Below are positions 18,503 through 28,293 of a stretch of DNA of 64,000 nt, in pieces; position 1 is the first letter of the stretch, and the number at the start of each line of letters is the position of its first letter. The position numbers were made by a program, and so were the translations under genes. The notes beneath the pieces were generated by a model, which saw only the letters and a program-made list of their open reading frames with translations, made no database searches and was not told the DNA's origin. The stretch is taken from positions 4,833,501 to 4,897,500 of the forward strand of contig NZ_AP023441.1 in NCBI RefSeq assembly GCF_019976755.1, in the 5' to 3' direction. Origin of the DNA: Nostoc sp. MS1. Lineage in GTDB: Bacteria; Cyanobacteriota; Cyanobacteriia; Cyanobacteriales; Nostocaceae.

Positions 18503-18677
18503 CAGCACCTCCAAATTATTTTTTAGCAATCCACTTTAAATATGGTTGGGTATATCTGCACTCCTAGAAGCTGTTATCTTGGCGGAAATAATTATTCTGC
18601 TTTCTGTTTTGATTCCTGAAATCATTTGTGTAGATAGGCAGGGAACAGGGAACATTCCCTCCTGCCTCCTGCTCTAC

Positions 18678-19961
18678 TTACCGCCCACGCTCTAAACCAA
18701 CATGATTGGTACTTCCTGTACGAATCAATTGACTGAGATTATTGATAGCAGTGGCATATTGGGGATCTGCTAATGTGTTGAGGGAGTGATTTTCTACTAA
18801 TGCTTTCTGTTGCGCCTGGGTTAAGCTGACGGTAATATCTGGATTAATACCCACATGATTAATATCTCGACCTTTGGGTGTGTAATATTTGGCTACAGTT
18901 AGTTTGAGTCCAGAGCCATCTTCTAAAGGCTGTACAGATTGAACCAAACCCTTACCAAAAGTGCGAGTTCCCACCAAAGTAGCGCGCTTATCATCTTGCA
19001 GCGCACCAGCTAGAATTTCGCTGGCACTGGCAGATCCTTGATCAACAAGTACAACTAAAGGTTTGTCAGTCAGGCGATGTCCCGTTGCATTGTAGCTTTG
19101 CTTAATTTGGTCACGATTGACTAAAGAAACGATCGCATCTTTATCTAACCACATACTGGCAATATCCAAACTGGCATCTAGCAACCCACCCGGATCGGAG
19201 CGCAAATCTAATACATAACCTTGTACTGATTGTTGCTCTAGAGCCTGAATTGCTTGCCGCATCTTCATGGCTGAGTTTTCTGTAAATTCTGATAAACGGA
19301 TATAACCAATTTTGGCGGCGGAAGTTGTGTCAACCTTAGAAGTTACAGGATTAAGAGTAATTTTAGCGCGTGTCAATTGAAAAGTTTTAACTTGTTCACC
19401 TCGTTGAATTGTTAGTGATACCTTAGTTCCGGCTGGCCCAAGAATCCGCTTGACAGCATCATCTATTTTCATTCCTTTAGTTGATTGATTATCGATGCGG
19501 ATAATGACATCGTTCGGTAAGATACCTGCTTTAGAAGCTGGCGTTGCTTCTATGGGTGCAACCACAGTTAAGGCTTTGGTTTTTTCATTTTCTGCCAGTT
19601 CTAAGCCGACACCGTTGAGAGTACCAGAAAGATCGTTACTAAGTGACTTAAATTCTTCAGGGTCGTAAAACTCGGTGTAGCGATCGCCTAATTTCGCTAC
19701 CATTTCTTTAATTTTTGTGTATGCCTGCTGTTTAGAAGTATATTCCTGTCCCAAATACTGCTTGTGAATTGCTTGCCAATCTTGATGATTAAAGCTGCCA
19801 TCAACATAATCTTGATTGACGATTTGCCACACTTCATCCACCAGTTTTTGTGGACTATATCTTGCTTGCCCTAATACTTTTCCCCCGTAGAGACTACTTC
19901 CTGCTACGAATACTGTTAGTAAAGCAAGTTTTATTTTAGCGCTCAATTTTGGCGATAGCAT
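18678..19961 (-). CDS. Carboxyl-terminal processing protease, S41A family (CtpA type)
   Basis: The 427-residue exported protease has a signal/anchor helix (residues 10-28), an N-terminal helical domain, a PDZ domain (about 112-195; GVGLELAE and GILPNDVIIRIDN), and an S41 catalytic domain. The catalytic Ser312 (in GSASASEIL) and Lys337 (in TFGKGLVQ) are 25 residues apart, the spacing of plant and cyanobacterial D1-processing proteases (Ser372/Lys397 in D1P). Cyanobacteria carry CtpA, CtpB and CtpC paralogues; CtpA matures the C-terminus of photosystem II protein D1. Which paralogue this is cannot be fixed without alignment. It lies upstream of, and in the same direction as, the RND adaptor, but that link is probably incidental. 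Confidence 0.88.
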   Translation of the reverse strand: MLSPKLSAKIKLALLTVFVAGSSLYGGKVLGQARYSPQKLVDEVWQIVNQDYVDGSFNHQDWQAIHKQYLGQEYTSKQQAYTKIKEMVAKLGDRYTEFYDPEEFKSLSNDLSGTLNGVGLELAENEKTKALTVVAPIEATPASKAGILPNDVIIRIDNQSTKGMKIDDAVKRILGPAGTKVSLTIQRGEQVKTFQLTRAKITLNPVTSKVDTTSAAKIGYIRLSEFTENSAMKMRQAIQALEQQSVQGYVLDLRSDPGGLLDASLDIASMWLDKDAIVSLVNRDQIKQSYNATGHRLTDKPLVVLVDQGSASASEILAGALQDDKRATLVGTRTFGKGLVQSVQPLEDGSGLKLTVAKYYTPKGRDINHVGINPDITVSLTQAQQKALVENHSLNTLADPQYATAINNLSQLIRTGSTNHVGLERGR

Positions 19962-20254
19962 ACTTTAAAGGCTAGGTCTAGGTTTACAAATAATCAAGCA
20001 TAACATGACTGAAACCCATCTAAGAAAATGCGCTCATAGTGAGTACTAAGTTGGCATTTTTCCATAACTATTTGTTAAGCTTATTGTAATTCTCCTTTGC
20101 AAAATTGCTAATCAACAGTTGTCATAAAAACTAGATTTAGATAACAAAAAAACACTAGGAATTATTTTTTAGTTATACCAATTTGAAAAAAGAAGGTGGC
20201 AGATACACATTCCTCAAGTCTTGTTCTGTATGGATTCTTAATTTTGCATTGGTA

Positions 20255-20626
20255 TTACCTTTGACGTTGAGTATAGTTGCTTTTCAAAATACTCTGTATT
20301 TTAGTCTTTTGTTCGTCACTCAGATTCAGACTATACAAAGCCTTACGCATTCTTTCGCCCTGTTGCAATTTCTCTTGTAACTGTTTTACCTGATCTGGTG
20401 TTAGTACCGCTTCAATTTGTTTGCGGACTTCTTCCCGTCTCTGCGTGCTAGCCACTCTATCTGTTTGAGAAGAATTTGCTTCGGGTACGCTAGTTTGAGA
20501 GGCATCTGTTCCCGATGTTTCTGTAGTAGATGCGTCCGATGATTTAGGACTAGAACAACTAGTTATTCCACCCAGCAATATAGTTGATAAAAGAATTGTG
20601 ACTATAGTCAGATGTTTTTTCATCAT
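20255..20626 (-). CDS. Spy/CpxP-like periplasmic lipoprotein
   Basis: The 123-residue protein has a lipoprotein signal with lipobox LGGITSC (Cys24), a Ser/Thr-rich linker of about 35 residues, and a helical C-terminal half containing REEVRKQIEAVLTPDQVKQL and LNLSDEQKTKIQSIL. The paired L(T/S)xxQ motifs are typical of the Spy/CpxP/zinc-resistance (LTXXQ) family of small periplasmic chaperones. Two ATGs are adjacent (20626 and 20623) and either could be used. It stands alone, convergent to nothing. Confidence 0.72.
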   Translation of the reverse strand: MMKKHLTIVTILLSTILLGGITSCSSPKSSDASTTETSGTDASQTSVPEANSSQTDRVASTQRREEVRKQIEAVLTPDQVKQLQEKLQQGERMRKALYSLNLSDEQKTKIQSILKSNYTQRQR

Positions 20627-21129
20627 TTTTGTGTGTTTGATTACAATCAGTTGTTGCTTTTTCTCTAATTAAAAAATTATTTTTTAACACCTCAAAGTAA
20701 CTAAGAGTGAAAAAGCTATACATCAGTTGATTTTAAAGATAACGATAAATTAAAACATCAACTAAACCTCCTATCTTAACTAGGAAAAAAGTCACTGTAT
20801 TACCATGACTTTTTTCCTAGTACTAAATTAAGTTCCATTGAACAATTAGATAAATTGTTACCAATGCCCAAACCCTGCAAGCTGTGGCGTTAATCGTGGG
20901 GGGTGAACCAACACACAGGCGATCGCCAAAAATCCTCAGACAAAAAACAATTAGACCCCACTGCAAAATCTCAAATTTCCTCAGCACTGAGTCCGTAACT
21001 ATAAGTATTTAACTTATACATTTCTTATAGAATTTGATGGATTGAGAATTGCCACTAAAATCTGCATTAGTTCTTGTAAATCTGTGGGAATGCAATATAG
21101 TATTAAATCCTGATAAATTTACTAAGTAT
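20627..21129. other. Intergenic region with a strong hairpin
   Basis: No gene is recognised. A perfect 15-bp hairpin lies at 20780-20820. A GC-richer stretch at about 20870-20935 (contains ggggggtgaacc and a HIP1 site) stands out from the AT-rich flanks but matches no RNA I know. Confidence 0.5.
20780..20820. terminator. Perfect 15-bp inverted repeat, bidirectional terminator candidate
   Basis: CTAGGAAAAAAGTCA (20780-20794) and TGACTTTTTTCCTAG (20806-20820) are exact complements with an 11-nt loop. The six-base A/T runs are within the stem, so it could act in either direction. Confidence 0.5.
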
Positions 21130-21975
21130 TTAGTTAGGATTTGTTTGTAAAATTTTGCAGCTAGCAGTTTTGTACCAAGAAGTCTGAGGGGTTAACTTGG
21201 GTGCGTTTGCTGTAAGTACTATATTGCCCCTACTATCAATAACCCAACCCTGCGCTTCTACAATTGGCGTAGGTTTAAAGCTCATCACATTAATAGGAAC
21301 TCTTACATCAGAGTGTTGATCAACTTTTGGGTTAATAGTAATTAAATCTACCTGTACTGCATCAGTGTTGAGAGCTTCGCCGGGGTTAGGTGGTAAGCCG
21401 CCGCGACCAGTAATACTAAATTGGCAGCTTGAGATTGATTAACAAACAATCTGACTGGGTATTTCAGTGAATCCTAAACCAATTGGTACACTGCTGGTCA
21501 ATAAAGGTGAGGGTGAGTTAGTGGCTCTAAAGTTTGTACCATCAGCAAACTTTAAAATATTTGCTGTACTTGCTAAGAATGAACCTTTGATATCTAATCG
21601 AGCATTCTTACCAAAGATAATTCCATGAGGATTAATCAAAAACAGATTAGCTGTACCATTGGTACGAATCAACCCATCAATATTAGAGACTGAGCCACCA
21701 GTTACTCGACTGAAAATATTTTGAACATCAACAGCATTATTAAAGGAAGCGCTCCCATCAATAGGGACAGAAAACTCGTTAAAGCTGTGAAACAAGTTTC
21801 TACCTGCTTGCGTTCCGCCAGTGATATTGAAATTGTTATCCTCCCTCGTAACGTTCGAGTTATTGGGTAAAGTGTTATCGGGGGTAATTTGAGCGATCGC
21901 ATAGTTCATCGTACCAAAGCTGATACCTATGGTGGTCATGAAAACGCCCCAACAAGTAACACTCAAACTGAACAT
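21130..21975 (-). pseudogene. Filamentous-haemagglutinin-type TpsA exoprotein, internally deleted and split by an in-frame stop
   Basis: The first 178 codons (21975-21442) encode a signal peptide and a TPS secretion domain: ITPDNTLPNNSNV, then GGTQAGRNLFHSFNEFSVP, and NIDGLIRTNGTANLFLINP with GIIFG after it. A TAA follows at 21439-21441. In the same frame, a further 102 codons (21438-21133) encode the conserved C-terminus of cyanobacterial members: SITGRGGLPPNPGEALNTDA, then PIVEAQGWVIDSRGN, then a stop at 21130. The whole beta-helical passenger between them is missing. Full-length members are typically several hundred to more than a thousand residues, so this is a deletion remnant and very likely non-functional. 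Confidence 0.8.
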
Positions 21976-22183
21976 TGCAAGTCTCTAAAAATAGCAACAA
22001 GTTCAGTTAAGCACAAATGATGTTATTAACAATCTACTTCTTAACAACAAGTCATAGCCTTGTGACGCTATAGCAATTTTTAAGTAAGTGAGATACAGAG
22101 TTATTCTTTTTAAACACAGAGACAAGTATAAGCACCGAAAGCCAGTGGGAGAAGCTACGCGAACGGTAGGAGCGCGGAGTATA

Positions 22184-22885
22184 TCAATTGTGTCGGCGGG
22201 AAATTGCTTTAGCTGAACCCCAAAGGCTAACAACTAATAACCCAATTATCAAGGAAGGTTCTGGTATCGGAGCTATTCTACGAAACTCTACAGGTGTAGC
22301 AAATAACAACTTACCATTAGATGCAAAAATTTGATCTAAAGAGTTAATGGAATTTGGGAAAATTGTGACACTAGAAACCACTTTGCCATTAGAACTAGTA
22401 GGGCAACCATTGGGAGCATTATTCCCTATGTAGCTATTCTGTTGCCAAAAAAGGTTTAACTCACAGCTTGTTTGCAATACCTGGCTATAATCAATAATCT
22501 GTTGTGATTGAGGTCGATTGCATAAACCACTATAAAGGCTGCTGGACTCAAAGCTACGAATGCTAAGATTTACTGACGAAGTTCCTGGCGAAAAAGAGTA
22601 AAGGCGAAAGCGATTAATACTTTTTTGCTCTAAATAAATGTTCTCTATCTCAGAGGTAGGGTTGGCATTTGTCAAGTCTACACTACAGCTTGATAAAGTA
22701 ATTAATGGTATGGAAGGGTTGTTGGCTACTTGTTGAGAATTATCGAACAAACCTGTAAACCACTGTGCTACTTGTTTAACTTGTGTCTTTAATGGTGGCG
22801 CACTAATAGCATTAACTCGCGTGACCGGAGCAATTGTTAATACTGGAATTAGTGCTGTTAACGTATAGGCTTTATTTATATTCAT
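22184..22885 (-). CDS. PEP-CTERM sorting-domain protein
   Basis: The 233-residue protein has an N-terminal signal peptide (residues 1-26, MNINKAYTLTALIPVLTIAP) and a C-terminal PEP-CTERM tripartite signal: PIPEPS, then a hydrophobic helix LIIGLLVVSLWG, then the basic tail SRRHN. This targets the protein to an exosortase-type sorting pathway and the cell surface or matrix. The middle region has Cys at several places (CSVDL, CNRPQS, CELNLF) and no recognised domain. The first 15 bases of the gene and its upstream region lie inside a 99-bp segment duplicated 199 bp upstream (see repeats), so the gene may have gained a second promoter copy. Confidence 0.75.
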   Translation of the reverse strand: MNINKAYTLTALIPVLTIAPVTRVNAISAPPLKTQVKQVAQWFTGLFDNSQQVANNPSIPLITLSSCSVDLTNANPTSEIENIYLEQKSINRFRLYSFSPGTSSVNLSIRSFESSSLYSGLCNRPQSQQIIDYSQVLQTSCELNLFWQQNSYIGNNAPNGCPTSSNGKVVSSVTIFPNSINSLDQIFASNGKLLFATPVEFRRIAPIPEPSLIIGLLVVSLWGSAKAISRRHN

Positions 22886-22969
22886 AGTTAATCAAATCCT
22901 GGCAGTTTAAAATTATTTAACCATCTTTTAAATGTATTAATGCCGAAAAGAATGTTCAATTTACCTTCT
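22871..22969. repeat. 99-bp direct repeat, copy 1 (covers the PEP-CTERM gene start)
   Basis: Identical, by eye, to 23070-23168. It covers the first codons and upstream region of the PEP-CTERM gene. Confidence 0.85.
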
Positions 22970-23069
22970 TCTATAGGATTCCTACTTGATTTTCGAACAG
23001 ATACGTAGATACGTAGGGTGTGTTAGCGACAGCGTAACGCACCTACCACCAAGGCTTTTGGTGCGTTAC
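22970..23069. repeat. 100-bp spacer with a GTAACGCACC palindrome of the type dispersed in cyanobacteria
   Basis: Holds GTAACGCACC (23034-23043) and GGTGCGTTAC (23060-23069) as an inverted repeat with ACCAA/TTGGT nested inside. This 'gtgcgttac' palindrome is a common dispersed element in Nostoc-like genomes. It lies exactly between the two copies of the 99-bp repeat. Confidence 0.6.
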
Positions 23070-23168
23070 TTTATTTATATTCATAGTTAATCAAATCCTG
23101 GCAGTTTAAAATTATTTAACCATCTTTTAAATGTATTAATGCCGAAAAGAATGTTCAATTTACCTTCT
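23070..23168. repeat. 99-bp direct repeat, copy 2
   Basis: Identical to 22871-22969; carries an orphan copy of the PEP-CTERM start codon region and its upstream DNA, with no gene following. Confidence 0.85.
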
Positions 23169-23259
23169 ATAACAAGTATGAAAGTATGTTCATGAGTTTG
23201 CTTACATTAGAGTGAGAGTTTTTTGCTAAAACTATTTTTAATGTTCTTTGAAACTGAAC

Positions 23260-24783
23260 TTAGGCTGTTGCCTTGTGGTAAAAATCTTTCATTTGTGTCA
23301 ACCATAAAGCGCGTGATTCATCCCAAGTGTAAAACATATGCCCTCCTGGAAAGGATTTTATTGTGATATTAGGACGAATTTGAGAATTTAATTTCATCAA
23401 ATCCACTAGATGTTTAGAGGCAAAATAAGGTGTAACCAAATCGAAGAATCCATGAACGATGTAAACCTGCATGTAGGGGTTCAAAGTCATTCCTACACGT
23501 AGATCATCCACTGAGCCTAAAAAGCCCTGTTTGAACTCGCCTTTAAGATCAAATTTCCAAGCTTTAAATGTTTCCAAATTCAACAGACGGTAAGACAAGT
23601 CGGTTTCAACACCTAATGTATCCCGTAGGTGACTATTGATTGCCCCTGCAAACAGACGATCCAAACCATCAAGGGTAGGGTCACTGCCTTCATAACTCAC
23701 ACGAGAGGGGAAAGGATCTATTGCCGTAATTGAAGCGTCGTAAAGTCCGACAATTCTCTGTTGATCCCGTAGTAATTCTCTGGCAAAGATTTCAATGCCG
23801 ACCCTTCCTTGTTGTCTCTCAACAACTGTTACAGGCAAGCCGATCAATCCTGCCATTTGCTCATAGGCAATCTGGCGCTCATCGCCTGTTACTACATCTC
23901 CCATTGCCAGAAGTGGAATTAGGGTTGTGCGTGCAAATTGTTCTGCTGCTGCTATGTGAGCTTGTAAATTACCTTCTTGCGCTGCCCATTGAACACGGTG
24001 ATGATGCGCGGCGGCGGCGGCGAACGAAGGCATTACTGTTGCCCAAGCTGTCAGGTTGTAATCGCTACCCGCCAGCAGACTGAACTCTAAAGCAGGAGAA
24101 ATCAAAATAGCTCCACAAAGACCAATACCAAATTCCTGTTGCAGCTTGCGGGCTAACCTAGCAACTCGAAAACCGCCGTAACTTTCTCCGGCAATAAAGA
24201 TAGGGGATAACCATCGCTTATGACGAGAGAGAAATTGCCCAATAAATTCTCCTAGTGCTTTTAGGTCTCGCTCAACTTCCCAAAATTCTGTCTCCTTGGG
24301 TGTGTCCGTTTCCGAAGAATCGTCTTTATCGTTGTGTTTAATATCTTTATTTTGAGGTAAAATACGGCTAAAACCTGTGCCAATCGGATCTATGAATACT
24401 AGGTCTGTAAAGCTTAACCAACTTTCAGCATTATCTACTACCCGAACTGGAGGTTTGGGCAAGTTTCCACAATTATCAAAATAAACGCGCTTTGGGCCTA
24501 AAGCTCCCATGTGCAAGTATGCCGATGCTGCTCCTGGGCCACCATTGAAAACGAAAGTAAGCGGTCGTAGCGTTCCTTCTTCAACCTCGGCTATGTAAGC
24601 CACATGAAACATTTCGGCAACAGGTTTTTCATCTTCAAACAAGGTTTGCCATTGGGCCGTAGCAGTGTAGCGGATTTGTTGCCCATCAAGTAAGAGCGTT
24701 TGTTTAGTAATACTGGGCTTACGGTTTACGGGTGAGTTAGGAGTATCAACCATTTTGTCGTAGTTTGGTAACGGGTAGTGCAA
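23260..24783 (-). CDS. Serine carboxypeptidase-like protein (peptidase family S10)
   Basis: The 507-residue protein has the S10 landmarks: an oxyanion region FNGGPGAASAYLHMGALGPK (residues 80-98), the nucleophile Ser201 in IAGESYGGFR, an Asp in VHGFFDLVTPY and a His in FPGGHMFYTW near the C-terminus. These enzymes cleave C-terminal residues from peptides at acidic pH. Bacterial members are often cytosolic or periplasmic; no signal peptide is visible here. A second start at M11 (24753, MVDTPN) is possible. No partner genes are adjacent. Confidence 0.85.
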   Translation of the reverse strand: MHYPLPNYDKMVDTPNSPVNRKPSITKQTLLLDGQQIRYTATAQWQTLFEDEKPVAEMFHVAYIAEVEEGTLRPLTFVFNGGPGAASAYLHMGALGPKRVYFDNCGNLPKPPVRVVDNAESWLSFTDLVFIDPIGTGFSRILPQNKDIKHNDKDDSSETDTPKETEFWEVERDLKALGEFIGQFLSRHKRWLSPIFIAGESYGGFRVARLARKLQQEFGIGLCGAILISPALEFSLLAGSDYNLTAWATVMPSFAAAAAHHHRVQWAAQEGNLQAHIAAAEQFARTTLIPLLAMGDVVTGDERQIAYEQMAGLIGLPVTVVERQQGRVGIEIFARELLRDQQRIVGLYDASITAIDPFPSRVSYEGSDPTLDGLDRLFAGAINSHLRDTLGVETDLSYRLLNLETFKAWKFDLKGEFKQGFLGSVDDLRVGMTLNPYMQVYIVHGFFDLVTPYFASKHLVDLMKLNSQIRPNITIKSFPGGHMFYTWDESRALWLTQMKDFYHKATA

Positions 24784-25001
24784 ACTGGCAATAGTGTAAA
24801 ACTTTTCTGGATAAGCTATTTATGAGCAAAGCTAAATTAAAATTTTACTCGTTTTATTGTGTTTTCTAACATCAAAAATTTATTCATAATTTTTATGAGA
24901 ATTTGCAATTTTTTGAATAAGTTAGAGATGCTCATTAATTCTTATTAATCAATTTATAACTTTACATCAGAGCGGATTGAGATTTTGGAGATAAACTTAA
25001 C

Positions 25002-27293
25002 TTAAGGATTTAATGAATCTTGCATACGATTAATTACACAATGGATAACTTTAATCTCATTCACAATTCGCTCTAGTTCTATGGATAGGGGTGTTTGTTC
25101 TCGCACAGCTTGTAATGTGGAAGTGGAAGTATGGGGATTGATCCTTATTTGGGATAAACGAGCAGTATGTAAATTTTCAATTTGGTTGTGAATTACTTCT
25201 AGATACTCATTGAGTGCTGGGAACGGTTGGGGTGGCTGTCCCTTTTGGAGCGAATTTGCTAAATCTTCCAAAACTTGAATCATTGCGTTTGTAAGTTGCT
25301 GTAGTTCAATCAATTGATACCCACCGCTAAATTCTTGCAGATGTTCTGCCAGGGTTGTGACTGAACCAAAAAAGCCACGAATGTAGAGTATCAATGTCAT
25401 GACAGGTTCAATTTCCCCTTGAATATGCCGGGGTTCACTGAATAATCTTTGGGCGGCGGCGGTAGCGTTAACGTTTTCTAGTGCTGCTTGATGGCGTAAG
25501 CTATTGATCATCGCCAAGGCATTATGTTGTGGCTCAAGGTAATTAGCGATAACTTGTTGAAAGTATGCAAGATTAGCTCGAATAGTCTTTTCTAGTTGCG
25601 TGGGAAGTTGCTGTCGTTCCCAACGAGGGAACAGAAAATAACTCCCAACTAGTGCTAAGAATCCTCCAGCTAGGCTATCCACAATACGCAATATTCCTAC
25701 TTGCCATCCGCCTGCACTAATGAGGCTGAGTAGTAAGATGATGGCGGGGGTGAGCAAGATGGTAAATATGCTGTAGCTTAATGGACGTACCGACATGGCA
25801 ATAAACACTAACAATAGCAAACATAGGGCGATCGCAATTTGATTTTTAACTAAAACAACCAGAACAATACCAATAATCCCACCCAAAATAGTACCGATAA
25901 CTCTTTGCACCGTTGTCTGGTAAGTCCCGCCAAAGTTGGGTTTGAGTGCAACTAAGGCTGTTAGAGTTATCCAGTAACCTCTGGGTAGTTGTAATACTGA
26001 GGCGAGAAATTCCGCCAATGTTGTCATCAGTGCTAGGCGTAGCGCGTGACGAAAAATAACTGAATCAAAAGTTAAGTTATTTCGCAATAACTCCATAATT
26101 TGCCAACACATTAATCCAGGTTGAGGAGGAATATCTTCCTGAACAAGGCGGCGTTGTTTTCCTTGTCTTAAATCTGTAATGATCTCTGCATCAGTATGAA
26201 TTTGCCCTGCCAAATTTACCAAACTGCTGGTAATTTTTCTTAAATGAATTAGATGACTATAGTCATCTGTCTGAGGGTAGGTTGTTTTGAGAACATGAGA
26301 GCGCAAAACTTGCCACTGATGTTGCAGTGCTTCAACGTTGCGGTCTAAATCCCCTAAATGAACTGAGTTTTTTCCTTGAGCGATCGCTTTTGAGATGATT
26401 TTTAGAGCGATCGCCAACTGTTCCATCACTTGTAGAATTTCTCTATGCAACTGAAAAAATAATTGGTGTTTAGAGGCGATCGCCAAAAGTTCCGTTAGGG
26501 CAACAATAGAATTAGCGATTTGATTGGCATCCTCAATTAACACCAGTAAATTTTGCCCCTGCTGGTTCGCACCTTTCTTTACAGTCCACATTGCTGTCCA
26601 GACACTACGGGCAGATGTCAAATTTTGAATTGCAGTATCATAAGCTTGTAAAAATTGTTCTGACCACTCCTGCTGATCTTGTGGATTTAAGACACTCTCC
26701 CTAGTCAAGTCTATAAGTTTACTTAACGAGACATAACACTTAGCTACTCCCTCCATGACAGGAGCCTGTGGACGCATCACCCAGGTTCCTAGTGATAATA
26801 TAGTTGTCCATGTTCCCCCAGCTAGACATAGCGCACAGTGTTGCACAAGTGTTGAGAAATTAGTAAATGTAGCAAATTTAGCCAGTGCAATCACAAACAT
26901 AATGGAAGTAACCAAGCTGACAGATGAGGCTACATTACCAAAAAGACCAGCTAAACCTGCAATAAATATCACAATAAATGTCGTCGGTACTGCTAACCAC
27001 AGATGCCCACTCACTAGACTGGCAATTAAAAATACCGTAGTCACAGCAATAGTAGCTGCAATCATCGCCGTTAATTGCTGACGATATGTACCGTCAACAT
27101 TTACCATACCAACAAACCAAGCCGCCATAGTAGCGATCGCACTTGCTGCTGCATTACCAGTTATGATCCCAATCCCAATAGGAACACCCAATATTAACAA
27201 GCTACGAAATCCATTAAGAATTGCAGGTTTACCCGGTTGGAGTTGAAACTGCTGCAATAACCAACTAAAAGGGCGTTTATCTGTAAATGGCAT
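25002..27293 (-). CDS. FUSC-family inner membrane protein (YccS/YhfK/AaeB-like, putative aromatic acid exporter)
   Basis: The 763-residue protein has two clusters of hydrophobic helices (about residues 25-175 and 415-560), each followed by a helical cytosolic domain, which is the duplicated FUSC/ArAE layout. The second cluster includes ITLTALVALKPNFGGTYQTT (the conserved LxPxxxxT-type FUSC block). Family members export small aromatic acids or are uncharacterised. It is transcribed toward the S10 carboxypeptidase gene with a gap of 218 bases. Substrate unknown. Confidence 0.78.
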   Translation of the reverse strand: MPFTDKRPFSWLLQQFQLQPGKPAILNGFRSLLILGVPIGIGIITGNAAASAIATMAAWFVGMVNVDGTYRQQLTAMIAATIAVTTVFLIASLVSGHLWLAVPTTFIVIFIAGLAGLFGNVASSVSLVTSIMFVIALAKFATFTNFSTLVQHCALCLAGGTWTTILSLGTWVMRPQAPVMEGVAKCYVSLSKLIDLTRESVLNPQDQQEWSEQFLQAYDTAIQNLTSARSVWTAMWTVKKGANQQGQNLLVLIEDANQIANSIVALTELLAIASKHQLFFQLHREILQVMEQLAIALKIISKAIAQGKNSVHLGDLDRNVEALQHQWQVLRSHVLKTTYPQTDDYSHLIHLRKITSSLVNLAGQIHTDAEIITDLRQGKQRRLVQEDIPPQPGLMCWQIMELLRNNLTFDSVIFRHALRLALMTTLAEFLASVLQLPRGYWITLTALVALKPNFGGTYQTTVQRVIGTILGGIIGIVLVVLVKNQIAIALCLLLLVFIAMSVRPLSYSIFTILLTPAIILLLSLISAGGWQVGILRIVDSLAGGFLALVGSYFLFPRWERQQLPTQLEKTIRANLAYFQQVIANYLEPQHNALAMINSLRHQAALENVNATAAAQRLFSEPRHIQGEIEPVMTLILYIRGFFGSVTTLAEHLQEFSGGYQLIELQQLTNAMIQVLEDLANSLQKGQPPQPFPALNEYLEVIHNQIENLHTARLSQIRINPHTSTSTLQAVREQTPLSIELERIVNEIKVIHCVINRMQDSLNP

Positions 27294-27637
27294 TTGTCTG
27301 AGGATTAGGGGCTAACAAAGCAGGAAGTACGGAACGAGAAAGAATAACTGTGGGGTTTTGACTAATGACTAATAACCAATCTATTTTCTAAGAATGAGAG
27401 CATCTAAGGAATATGCCCCAAGGTTTATAATTGATTTAGCGCTGCTGCTCCAATCAGATCAATGTCATAATTCTCTGAGTTAGAGCGCACACTTATAATA
27501 CCGTCTACTTTCCAGGTCGCTATAGCTGTGGCTGAAACTACAGTGATTACTACTTTATTTTTTTATACTTTTAAATCAACATAAATATTTGATTTAACTC
27601 CAATACATTTCAATAGCGAATTTGCTAGGAGATATTC
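27294..27637. other. Divergent intergenic region, no gene recognised
   Basis: The 344 bases separate the FUSC gene (minus) from the broken lipoprotein gene (plus) and must hold both promoters. No ORF or hairpin is convincing. AGGAG at about 27628 is the ribosome site of the lipoprotein gene. Confidence 0.45.
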
Positions 27638-28222
27638 TTGTCAAAAATCAACTCTTGTTTATCTATCAAGTTAAAACTTCACCGTATGGTTATTGGAAGC
27701 ATACTACTCATGTTGTCCATCACAGCCTGCAATCACTCGGCCAATTCACAAACATCATTCGCCAATCATCCATCGGTGGCAAATTCCTCAGTTGAGTCCA
27801 ATTCTACTTCACCACCTGTTTCTGCCACTCAAAACCCTACAGATACCAACTCCCTGCAACAACAAGCAGTCCAAGTCATTCATGAGTATTATAATGCGAT
27901 CGCTGCTCAAGACTATCAAAAAGCCTACTTGATTTGGGATGGGAATGGATCGGCTAGTAAACAATCTTTTGAGCAGTTCAAGCAAGGTTTTGCTGACACC
28001 GCATCAGTTGCTGAAGAAATTGGAAAACCAAGTCAAATCCAAGGCGGGGCTGGTTCTTGATATATTGAAATTCCTGTTACTATTACCTCTGTAACTACCA
28101 ATGGAACTCCGCAGCGATTTTCAGGAACTTATTCGCTGCGACGAGTCAATAATGTTCCTGGCTCAACTGAACAGCAGCGTAGATGGCATATCTACTCGGC
28201 GAATATCTCTCCGGTTAAATAA
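27638..28222 (+). pseudogene. Lipoprotein gene interrupted by an in-frame TGA
   Basis: A TTG start at 27638 with AGGAG 8 bases upstream begins a protein with lipobox SITAC near residue 31 and a Ser/Thr/Pro-rich linker, then EYYNAIAAQDYQKAYLIWD, a typical NTF2/DUF4878-like start. A TGA at 28058-28060 stops it after 140 residues (GGAGS). The same frame stays open for 53 more codons (YIEIPVTITSVTTNGTPQRF, then RRVNNV and RRWHIYSANI) to TAA at 28220. The reading fits one approximately 194-codon gene with a single nonsense change (such as TCA or TGG to TGA). A sequencing error cannot be excluded. Confidence 0.7.
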
Positions 28223-28293
28223 TAGGAAAAGTTGGTTAACTTTGGGGATGGGTGTCAACTCTATTAGGTGCGTAGGGAGCAGGAAATCTAATG

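Noticed and set aside
22003..22233. A 76-codon minus-strand frame between the TpsA remnant and the PEP-CTERM gene
   Set aside because: It overlaps the PEP-CTERM coding region and holds a GC-rich dispersed repeat (agccagtgggagaagc...), so it is an artefact of repeat DNA.
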